A model generated the notes under the pieces. That model saw nothing but the letters and a program-made list of their open reading frames with translations, searched no databases and was not told the DNA's origin. A stretch of 64,000 bases of DNA, from contig JAFCMP010000111.1 of NCBI GenBank assembly GCA_017506865.1, positions 181,958 through 245,957 of the forward strand. The letters are read 5' to 3'. This stretch comes from Tribonema minus. Its lineage: Eukaryota > Sar > Xanthophyceae > Tribonematales > Tribonemataceae. The stretch's first letter is position 1. Each line of letters opens with the position of its first letter. This document shows positions 35,653-46,121 of the stretch, piece by piece. A program made the translations under genes and the position numbers.

Positions 35653-36213
35653 ATGTGCGAACTGGAGCTGAACGCATTCGAGCTGCGTGCTGGTCCCTTC
35701 AGTGCCCGCGATGGTCTGCTGTACCCATACCCATCACTGATTCTGGAAGTCATGAGTCTCGATGATCGACGTGCCTTTCCGATCGAACTGGCGAGAAAAG
35801 CTGCTGATAGGGCACAGCGCGCTCGTGCAGCAGCAGAACGTGCACATGGCTGTGCGTACGATTACGATCTGGCGGGGCACCAAGGGGTCGTGATTGAACT
35901 ACAGAGGCTGGCACCAACACTCGAAGATTATAACTATCCCCGTCGACCCAACTTCTTTCTGCCAAGGCCACTGTGGGGCAGGCCTTTAACTCAACTGGCG
36001 CGCGTCTGGAGAGGCTCCTACGATGCCGACTTGTACGACGACATGTTCTTGGAGCATCAGTGCGGCGAATTCAGATGGCCTGCATTCCGCACGAGGGTGT
36101 GGGTTGGGTCACCTACCCCCGCCTCCGTCAACCAGGAGCTGATCCGCTTTACGGGAGCGGCGACAAGTCAAATCATCTGCAAGTGGATTTGCCTACCCGA
36201 AAGGGTCCAGTGA
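35653..36213 (+). CDS. unrecognised intronless ORF, possibly broken upstream
   Basis: From ATG at 35653 to TGA, 187 residues (MCELELNAFELRAG...). It looks protein-like rather than compositional: Asp/Glu/Arg-rich helices (RKAADRAQRARAAAERAHG), then an aromatic-rich segment (YNYPRRPNFFLPRPLWGRP) and WRGSYDADLYDDMF. Just upstream a frame from 35320 ends in TPPLLPEEVVSYI at a TAG; that tail resembles the opening of an F-box-like helix, so the two could be parts of one gene broken by a stop and frame change or separated by an unrecognised intron. I do not recognise a family. Another overlapping frame (35178-35765) is open but less protein-like. Confidence 0.4.
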   Translation: MCELELNAFELRAGPFSARDGLLYPYPSLILEVMSLDDRRAFPIELARKAADRAQRARAAAERAHGCAYDYDLAGHQGVVIELQRLAPTLEDYNYPRRPNFFLPRPLWGRPLTQLARVWRGSYDADLYDDMFLEHQCGEFRWPAFRTRVWVGSPTPASVNQELIRFTGAATSQIICKWICLPERVQ

Positions 36214-36639
36214 TGGTATCGAGTGCACGCAGTCAGGGCCATGGCGGCAACATGTGTAGCCAGGATGTGCAACGCCCCGCACGAACGCTCTTGTCTGCAG
36301 TGAGATGTGTGCTGACACCAGGATCGGGAAAAGTCTCAAACATGTGAATGCAGATAAAAAATTTGCAAGTACACGTCAGATGCGCAAGCAGTCAAAGCAA
36401 GAGCATGGAAGGAACAGAAGAAAATTGCGGCCGAAGCCTCGTTTGTATATACACACACAGCTTGAAGTCCCAGAAGCTCGAATGCGAACAATTGCTAGGG
36501 CGTTGTGGACGCCACAAAAGCTAATTGTCAATGACAGATGTACGATGCACTCAGAAAACGCTGTTCAAACCTCAAAATGAACGTCATGATCAGTTATCAC
36601 ACTGCCCCTGTCAGCACCTCCCCACCAATGCCACCACAC
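36214..36639. other. intergenic, no gene seen
   Basis: Between the unrecognised plus-strand ORF and the stop of the minus-strand multi-exon gene. Nothing recognisable. Confidence 0.45.
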
Positions 36640-39600
36640 CTAGACATCCTCAATCGGTGCTCCCGGCCCGCTCTGCACAGCAGTCAGGCTGTAGGGCATG
36701 TGCCCCTTGGGGAACTCCATGTTGTTGTACACCGCCATGTACAACTGTTTGTTGCCCTCATAGCGGCCCTTGATGGCTTCCAACGCCAGTTTCTTGCTGC
36801 TGCGCTCCACCAAGCACGCGCCGCCCTCGTCCAGCGCCAGCTCCTGCGCCAGAATGATGGGCAGAAGATCAGAGCTCGACAATGAGGCCACACGTACTAT
36901 GTCACATGGGGTTGCAAAGGAACGTATCTGGCTGTGCCAAAATGGCATGCTTGGGGCGTATTTGGTGAACAAAGTACGGCTCAACAAGATTTTGTCATCT
37001 TGGCATGCTGCACAAGGGCTGCATTTTGTGGGGCACGTGGTGAGCATGCATGAATTGCAGCTCAGGAATGACGACAAATGCACTTGAACATGACAATGAA
37101 CATCAAAATACGTTTTTTTGCAACCCTACTGTAGCTCTGTACACAGCTCACATCATCAAGCTAGTTGCAAGCCAGTATGTGCTTTACGTACAATGATCCT
37201 GCGCTTTCACAGAGCACATGCTTCGACATACAGCAATCCTGCACTTGTTACAGGGCTTTGCCAGCTGCTGTGTTAGTGCGCGAACAGAGTCCATTCAGTA
37301 CAACACAGCATCACGCCGAGCGAAGCACAGCCGAGAACCATTGCAGACTCTTGCACAGACGTTTGGCATCTGAAGTAGATTTGTGACGGTCATGCTCTCT
37401 GAAGGCTGTTTGGCAGCAGCAGCTCAGGTTGAGTCTTACGATTGTATTCTACATGCCATCGCTTTGAGGCTTTCTGGCAGGGCACACCTAAGGTGGCCAC
37501 CTGGAGATGTCGCTGGCGCCGAGGACGATGCCACAGCCCTCAGTGCTCTCTATCTCTAGCGTCCAAGGTTTTCTAAAACATAGACTCTAAATCTAGTGAC
37601 ACAACGCCTATGTGTTGCCAACTCAATCGTAGGCTGGTTACCAAGACAATCTACAATCACATGCGGCCTGGACCAATGGTCATCTTCAACCTTACCATGA
37701 TCTCATCGTGGTCCATTTCCCAGAGGGACTTCTTGTGGCCGTCCAGATCCACCCGCATGCTTGCGGCCCATTCCTCCACCTCCTTTGACACTTTGCACCT
37801 CTTTCGTCCTGCGGCACACGACAACGACCAGTTGGCAGAGTCCTACACAAGCACACAAGCACAACCACACAGCTATGTCTGACCAACAGAACAAGCAGGT
37901 CGGATGGATACGCAGCTGCTTGGCGGACTCATTGGCACAGAAGCATTTCTGAATGTCATCAAAACGACCACAGCAATGAGACCAAAGCATTGCCTATGCT
38001 GCTGCGCTCTGCGCCGGTCCGCCGTCACCCATCAGTTGAACTGTCAGCTGAAGTTGCGTCGATGCTGCACCCCCGTACAAGCATACATCGACTTGTACAC
38101 CAGCTGAGACTCACGTGCAAGTCACTGTTGATTCATGCGAGTCGATATTGGCCATTGCCATGTCTGCTAGCATGTGCCTACCTTCCGTTCAGCTACAAAG
38201 TCAACAGCACACGGTAAACGAGCATGTGGCAGTAAGGTCACAAATGTGTCACAGGCCACGGGCGGCATGCGCTGCAATCTACCTCCAAGTATGTTCAACA
38301 AACAGCCCAAAAGCGCCAACGGCAGCCTCTGCACCAAGAGCACCAAGAGCTTGAGCTCATGCTGAACCCAGGTCGCGTGGATTCAAATTAGTTATTGCAG
38401 AACAATTGTCACGTTTTTAGCAATGCCCACAGGTGGTGTCCATGGTGCGAGAACCTGCATGGTGATATGTTTCCACCCACACACAATTGAGTGAGGTTCA
38501 ACTTCAACTGTGTGAATATACTGCCAGTTGCAGTGTCAACTTCAGTGCATACTTTACATCCATGCTGCCCCAAAGTAGAAAAAGAGTGCGAATACGTGTC
38601 GCGACATTAACTTCAGCATTGCCTACGACAATTGCACAGGGTTTTGTCAACAGAGGAGGTGAGGGACCAATCGCCAACAAAGGTAGGAGTTAGCATCAGT
38701 AGGTTGACTGACCGTGAAGCGCCGACATGCTGGTCACCCTCATCTGGTCCAATGAGTAACTCTGATGCTTATTGTACCGTGTGTAAACATGCAACTGCTA
38801 TGTCCGTCGCCCATCGCGTCAACTGCAACCTCAGTTCACATTGTACATAGAGCTTGAGCTCGTGCTGAACACAGCTCGCGTTGATTCAATTGAGTTTTGG
38901 CGCACAACATCACGATTGTTTTAATTGCCACAAGTGGCGTCATTTGATGCAGCATGGTGCCCGGATGATAATGTGTTGCTACCTTCAACAGCACATATTA
39001 CATGGGTGTACAAAAAGCATATCAAAAGTACTTCCACATGCTGCCAGTGACGCTACTTGATAGAACAGCTTACCTGCAAGAAACATGCTCTTGCGAGATG
39101 CCTGCACCAGCAGCCATTGTCATGCTGTATGCACATTGTCATTTACCTGCAGAAGCCCCCTGACGCGCTGCGAATGCACCCTGTACACGACGAAACTGAA
39201 GTGCCAGAATATCCTTAAATGCGTTGTCGAATAGAATGAGGGAGGACACGATACCGACGCGGACAGGCAAGGGCCACTGACTTTGTGTACTGTGTACTAA
39301 CACTTGTTGCTGCTTGCATTTTGAGAACGATATATGCGTCAACCTCAACTGTTGCTGCAGCACAAGCGGGACAAAAGCAGAAGTGTACAATGCATCAACC
39401 GGGCTCACCGTTGGCCCTGCGCTTTTCCGTCGTTTTCGCCACCGCCGCTACAGCAGCCGCCACTGCGACTGCATCGTTCTTGTCCGCCTTGGCGATGCGT
39501 GACGCGTCGCAAGCCGCCTTGCCTGCATGACAGCAGCAAAACGCAACGGTCGTTGAACCCCAAGCAAGTGCGCCATCTGCAACCTCAGCGCGCATTGTAC

Positions 39601-42600
39601 CTAGAGCTTGAGCGCGCGCTGAACACAGCTCACATTGATTCAAATGAGTGTTTTGCAGAAAGTGACACAATGGTTAGAAGTGCCACATTGGCGTCAATTG
39701 ATGCCGGCGCTACATAGTTTCTTCATCAGTAAAGAGGAACATCAAAGAGCACCACGACCTTCACAGATCACAGCAGCAGCACTGCAAACCTCTGCCGAGT
39801 TTGCACCTGCACGGAGCTCAGTTTGGAGCAGTACAGACACCTCAACAGTCAGCACGAGATGTTTCACGCACTCGTCAGTAACGTACTCGTAGAAGCGCAT
39901 GTGCGCTCACATGTCCACGCAGGAGCCGAGGGACAGATAGCTGTTGAAGGTACGACGTATCGTCAATAACCTGACTGACTTTAAAGTGCTGACATGCATG
40001 CTGGAGACGCTCATGTGGTCCAATGAGCACTGTTGATGCAATGCTCAACAGTGTGTAAACTGCAATGCATGTAGCACAACGTCAAAAGCCCCACTAACCC
40101 CAACACAGCACGCCTGGCACCAAGAGGGTGAGCTCGTGCTGAACCCAGCTCGCATAGTTTCAAATTAGTGTTTTGAGGAAACATCAAGTTTATTCCAGTG
40201 GCCACAAGTAGCGTCAATTGATGCTGGCGCTTCATGGATTGGTCATCAGCAAAGAGGAACACAAAGAGCACCATCAGCTCTGGCATGTTGTAATAACCAC
40301 AACAGAGCACCAACTGCACCAATAGCTTGAGCTCGTGCTGAGCACAGCTCGCATTGATTCAAGTGAGTTGTTGGCGCAACATCACAATGGTTTCAATGGC
40401 CACAAGTGGCGTCTATTCATGCAGCATGTTGCCACATGTAACGATGTAGCCATCATCATCTATCAGCAGTAACGGCATCCAGAGCACCAAAAGCTTCAGT
40501 TCGTGTTGCGCGTTGAAAAGTAGGTGTCAACCATCCAATGTAGTACCGGGACATGAACGCGATAGGTGTTTGATGCCAAGAGTTTACAGTGCCACAATGG
40601 TGCCAGTGCCAGCCTGTGACATGTTGCTATCACATGCCCATACAGCATGTGCACGTGTGCAGCATGTGCACGTGTGCGAGCAACCTGATGACGTCATGTC
40701 AAGAGAGAATAGTCGGCAAGTGCCGACGAGGTGCCATTGAACTGCCACATTGACATGTACTCTTCAGCAGGCTATCAGGTGACTGTTGTGTGTACAATGC
40801 CCTGTGCCGCAATACAGGAAACTGGAAGTAATATGCACCGCTATGCGTCAGCAACTGTTGATGTTTGCGTTCAGAAATGCCAAGCATGGCTACTGCGCAA
40901 ATCAAAGTGCCGTACCTTGCTCCCTCTTCTCTGCAGCAGCGTACTCCAACACCTCCTGGCTGTCCGGCAGTTCGCTGTCACTCCCCCCATCAGCATCGGC
41001 GGGGTCCTCATCCGAGCCGGCGCTGGGCTGCCCGGCCGCGCGCTTGTTCTTGCCGCCGCGGCGTTGCCCGCCGCCGGACCGCTTGGCAGCGGGAGTCGAA
41101 TCGCCTGCTGGCGGCTGCTGTGCGACGGCCTGCTGGGCGGCCCGCTCCCTGGAGACGCGCTGCTTGTGCAAACCCAGCTGGTGAGGGGTGAAGCGGTGCC
41201 CCTCGGACGGCTTGTGGGCCTTCTTGCCTGCAGAGAAACATGACGGCAGGTGCAACAACAGATCGGCGTCAGACATGACCCTGCACCACGCTGCAGTCTG
41301 GTCCACACAGCGACTGACAATGCGAGGAGGCCTTTCTTCAGTCCCCACAATTCCTGCCACGGGGGAGGCAGAACGAGTAGAGATCAGTGTCACAGGGGGT
41401 CTTACTGTGTGCGTCAAGCTGTTGGCATTGGGTGCCCACAACCACAAACGCCAGCAGGGAGGTCCAAAAAAACTGTAGGTACGACAGATAAGCTCTTAGT
41501 CAGCGCGTCCCACAAACTGCACCGTTGCACAGAACAACTGGCACACCGCTGCCGCCACATGCTGCCAGCGCAACGTAACAGAAAGCACGCTTGCGTGCTG
41601 CAGATATCATATGACTGATATACATACTGCTGCAGCAGTAACACGCAGCCTGTATCAGCAGGTTACCTGTGCACCATAGCAGCTCCAGAGCGCCCCCTGT
41701 GCCAGCAAGGTCCAGAAGCCGCTATGTTCAGAAGTGTCAATGAATGCCGGTGGCATGTCACCACCGCTGTGTACGATCAGGCTCTGCTGGCGCCACGAGG
41801 TCACCCAAGTACCCACTATGCACCTGGTGCCGCAGGTGCCGGGATGAGATTGAAGATGTCAAGCTCAGAAGCTGAGGACATCTCGGAGGATGTGCTGTGC
41901 ATCATGGCAAACCTCACTTCTGACGCACCTGAAAATCCATGCCCGCCATTACTCTGAGGACGATATATGATGATGTCCGCTTCAGCCGACCGCAATCGTG
42001 ACGACCACTGTCTCGCATGTATGCATGCGCAGAAGTGTAACGAGCAGAGAACACTCACCGTTCTTGCTGTTGGTCTCGCTCAAGTCCAGCACCTGCTCCT
42101 GACTGTCCTCTTTGCGGGACGTAGAGGACGTGCGCCCAGTAAAGCGGATCTGCATCTCACTGAATCGCCGGCCGCCATTGGTCTCCTTGGCCATTGCCAC
42201 GCCCTTTCGCGCTGCAGCAGAAGCACAGGAAAAGCATCAGTAGCCCTAGGCTCAAATCGGCACACATTCATATCAGGCCGAGTATGACAGCAGCACGATA
42301 TTTGTAAGCTCAAAGCAGCACAGACTTGCATTTCCAGCCTGAGTAACAGTTACAGCAGCAGCACTGCAGCGATTTTACGCTACAAATACCATTGACAGCA
42401 TGTTCAAAAAATTACCGTTTCGGCAACCCTAGTCCTGCCGCATAGCTGGCCATTCCAGTGCAAGAGAGGACAACATTTATTGATATCAATGGTCACTGGT
42501 GCTTGATGTTACTTGCAGCTGCGTTCAATTTCGATACTTCAGAGTATACTTTTATAGCAACACACCAGCGTACAGGTGCTGTCCCAACACACTTTGTCTG

Positions 42601-43264
42601 GCGTGCGTGGCAAAGCACAGCTGTTTCACTGCAAACAGGAACACCACATATGCGCTTCTGAACCACACCAAGATCTAAAACATGTGTCAGAAACCGAAGG
42701 TTTCGTGTGTACCACAAAGATGCTCAGCATGCAGGTGCAACAACAGCCTCAGTGACTATACCACAACTTTTACGCCACTGGCAGCGAAATGGGCCAGGTC
42801 GGGCTCTCCTCGTTCAATTCGAAACCCACTGTCGCTTGGATTGAGACGACACTGCCCATTGGGCCGATGCCACATCTGCCATAATGTCTTCAGCCCAGAT
42901 ACTGAACCATAGCCTCCAGCAGCAGCACTCACCTTGTGTCGCCTCCCCCCGCCTTGAAGTCAATGGAATAAACCGGACACAAAGCAGGTAGCGCCCACAA
43001 ACGGCAACGGCGTCCACCGATGAGGACCTCAGCTGCTGCAGATTGTGCTGTGCGTCAGCGTGATGCCAACGTCGATTGCTGGTCAACAATGACGCGCCTC
43101 TGGTTGGCCTGATGCACCACTCTTGCACTCTAGCTGCTCATCACTCACCATTGCTCCTCGCAGTCGGCATGGTCAGTAACAGCCTCTTTGTTGACGTTGG
43201 GAGACGGCTCGCACAAGCCGTCCTTGACTGCCTGCTTGACCGTGTTGCTGCCACGAGCCACCAC
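36640..43264 (-). CDS. multi-exon gene of unknown function (5' exons tentative)
   Basis: In transcript order these exons join in phase: 42211-42059, 41227-40916, 39522-39409, 37808-37696 and 36843-36640 (stop TGA or TAG region at 36640). A further good exon, 43264-43149 (VVARGSNTVKQAVKDGLCEP...), lies upstream, but its phase needs a linking exon; a candidate at about 42901-42810 (IWAEDIMADVASAQWAV) fits on one side only. The readable product is about 290-330 residues: a basic GRRFSEMQIRFTGRTS block, a GHRFTPHQLGLHKQRVSRER segment, a charged disordered region (SGGGQRRGGKNKRAAG then acidic DEDPADADGGSDSE), an Ala/Lys-rich helix (KADKNDAVAVAAAVAAVAK) and a C-terminal domain with VEEWAASMRVDLDGHKKSLWEMD and AIKGRYEGNKQLYMAVYNN. 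Lys/Arg clusters suggest a nuclear protein. No family recognised. Confidence 0.55.
38330..40510. repeat. family of five or more diverged intronic repeats
   Basis: A core of about 110 bases beginning AGCTTGAGCTCGTGCTGAAC, then a 'cagctcgc.ttgattcaa' block and 'ccacaagtggcgtcaattgatgc'-type words, recurs at about 38338, 38850, 39602, 40124, 40320 and, as a trace, 40487. Two copies share a longer left part (CTGACATGC..GCTGG.. and GTGGTCCAATGAG) at 38700 and 39965. All are in introns of the unknown gene, between exons 37808 and 40916, in the same orientation. Confidence 0.75.
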
Positions 43265-43467
43265 CTGCATACACACATCAATGGAAACATGCAGGGCAGG
43301 TCATGTAACATGCATGTCGCAGCATTGACTGAAGTGCCCCCCGTAAACGATGGGTTACTGCTGTAGAGGAGCGCCTGTAATTTGCCAAGCACGAGGTCGC
43401 AACAGTCCGTGCAGACGGTGACGCACGGCGGCTCGAGAAAGCAGTGGCAGCACCGGGACTAAGAATG

Positions 43468-43630
43468 CGACTAAGTGTAAGTCACCTACAGACAATGCAT
43501 GTCGAGCACGCGACTAAGTGTAAGTCGCCAACAGACAATGCATGTCGAGCATGCAACTAAGTGTAAGTCACCTACAGCCAATGCATGTCGAGCATGCGAC
43601 TAAGTGTAAGTCACCAACAGACAATGGATG
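43468..43630 (+). repeat. four tandem ~43-bp units
   Basis: Units contain GCGACTAAGTGTAAGTCACC followed by an 'acagacaatgcatgtcgagca' block and repeat four times with a few substitutions. Each includes a perfect GTAAGT word. They lie just upstream (minus sense) of the 5'-most exon found for the unknown gene. Confidence 0.85.
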
Positions 43631-46121
43631 TTGACGGCCAAGGCATCATGAGCGATACGCAAAGCCTTGTGTAGCGGCATGTCGAACCTAAACCGGCCGC
43701 CAAGCACTGTGATTGGACTCTTTCACATGGTATACTGCTGAAAGGAACATGGCACTAAGGTACTTCATTGCTCAACAACTTCCTGTCATAATCGGCATGG
43801 GCCACACCAATGATTCCAAACACACAGCAGGAATTGATGATGTGCTACAAGGGTATCAACAGCCACCCACGTCTTATCAATGTGCACGCACGTGGCTGCC
43901 AGCAGGCGATCAAAGAGCTGTTCAAAGTGCTGTGAGGAACCTGTATTGAGCCTCTCGGTACCATGACCCGTCGCTGTCGTCAGCTGCGAGGCGCCGCATG
44001 AAATCCAATATGCGGCAAGGCTGTGCAGTGCATTGTCACCTGCGCCTGCCCAATACTCGGCCGGCACTGATGCGGCATTGATGTTTCTGCGCATTTGATA
44101 ATGGAGGTCCTGCTGGTCAACGCATATGTTGCCAACTCTGACAGATCTCTGGGAAATCCCCCCCTAACAACACACAGACCCTTTGGCTGACCTTGATCAC
44201 GGTCGCCAATGCGATCCGGGCGAGGCACACCCCCTTGCCCAGCACTCGCTGGCCTGCAGTTGTTGCGCATACTGCCTGCTGCCAGTCCTCGCCAGGCCGG
44301 ACTTTGCCCCAGTTGCTCACGCTCACGGCGAAGACTTCCGATCCCGTCAGCAGCAGGCGGCCGATGACAGGGCGAGCGTAGCAGTTTACGAGTGGCAGGC
44401 TGCGGGCAGCACATGCGTATGACAAGACATGGTGCTCGATGATCAGATTTGTCCTTCGCGTCTTTCACAGCAGACCATCGCCAAACAGATCACAGGGTTT
44501 TCTTATGCATATCAGTTCTAAAATGCGATGTTGATGACGTCCCAGGGCACCGACCGCCATGCACAGCATGCACGTGAGTGCGCTGCACCTCGTCAGACCA
44601 TAGTATGTAGTAAGTATTACGGACGCTACTGCAAGTTGCACGCTGGCTGCTAATTGAGAGTGTTCTGGCACATTGTAGAGGTACACTTTTATGAAGGAGC
44701 GCTTTATCATCTTGCTCAATGATGCTTGCGTGTTTGAGCGCATTCTGATGGCGATATCACTGGCTGAAAATTTGGTGCCCAATAAACGAAGCCAAAGGGA
44801 GTAGGTGCCACCATTTACCTACTGTCTGCCGTCATCAACCGCGGCAACATCTGTAGTAATGTACTGGCTTAGTTCGCTTGTGCGCGGATGAGGGATTGGG
44901 TCACCATAGTGAGGTAGCTGCTCGATGTAGGGGTAGACGTGCCCGATGAAGAGGGAAAGACTGCGATGTGGTATGCAGAGGACGAGGGGCACATGAATAT
45001 GGTCACACCGCCAGGCAAGAGTACAGCCAATGGCATATACTTTGTCGAGAGTCGGACTGAGCAGGTAGTTGCACAAAATGCTACGAACGCACACGCACAC
45101 GTTGGCGCCCATGCACTTACGTTACAATAGCCTTCCAGACAGCCCCCACTTGCGGCGGCCGGCGCGCCCGCCAGAATGTTATGCAGCACCACAGATGATG
45201 GGGCGCCAGATTGCGCGAGCTCAGAGTTATGAAGAGCAGGCTGCGCAGCGCGCTTTCCTCAGCTCACGTGCAGAGCGTATGTCTGCCCTTGCGCTTGCCC
45301 TTGCGCTCATTACTGCAGGGCGGCACATGTCGGTAGGCTTTACACTAGGTTGACAACTCACAAACGTAAAAAAAACTTGACCAGTAAGAGCCTTTTTTGA
45401 AAGAGTGCATGTGCATGCCAGCCGTGCCATTGCCACTCCAAGAAGACGTGCAAGTGTGCGCGGTGACAGACAACTCCAGCATGCAATGTTCCAATGTGAA
45501 AACCAAACAGTGATGTACACGGCACGGCGTGCATCAGAAACAAATACACCAAAACAAAACGCTTGAGTGGATTGGGATGTATACACACAAGTTTTCACGA
45601 CAACGGCACAGCATGAAGTAGGACATCTAAAGGACGGAGCAGCAGAGCACTTTGTGCAGACTTGTATATTTCACGCGAGTCCGAACCAGGAAGGAGCGAC
45701 AACTGTACGGCCGTGAACCGCACTGCTGGGCATGGGAGGGGCTGAAAGGGGACCTGGCTGGCTCAATATCTTGTGATTTGGGGCAAATGCTCTGCAGACG
45801 GTCGCCGAGCGTTGCTTGGGCTCACAGAGGGACGGATACGATTGACGATCGTTAACGGTGCGCATGTGGAAGCCAATCGCGGAAGACACATAGAACGATC
45901 TATGGGGGGCATGTATACGTGAGGAGCACGCCCACCCCCTCTACCACCCACTTCAACACTCACTTCAACTTGTGACTCAACAATGACCCCGACACGGGAC
46001 GGACACTCCCGGCACCGTCGGTCCCCACTGCTGCCGCACAGCATCGGACAGACGGGGGCTGCGGCGCCGCCGCGATGCTGGGCGCTGCGGAGAGTGCGCG
46101 GCAGTTACAATGACACGACAG
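43631..46121. other. gap between unknown gene and gene B
   Basis: It is mostly featureless. It may contain the promoter or first exons of the unknown minus-strand gene. One candidate exon pair at 44190-44360 is listed separately. The remainder shows only short frames. Confidence 0.4.
44189..44360 (-). other. candidate minus-strand coding exon(s)
   Basis: The minus strand is open and protein-like from about 44360 to 44190 (SEVFAVSVSNWGKVRPGEDW, then GQRVLGKGVCLARIALATVI) and ends at a GTCAGC-type donor after ATCAAG. It could be a 5' exon of the unknown gene downstream or a separate gene. No family recognised and no ATG exon assigned. Confidence 0.3.

Noticed and set aside
43468..43630. CRISPR-like array
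   Set aside because: Units are contiguous with no unique spacers and the window is eukaryotic.
44465..45200. Minus-strand frames of about 100 codons in the gap before gene B
   Set aside because: No splice continuity, no motif, and lengths expected by chance at this base composition.
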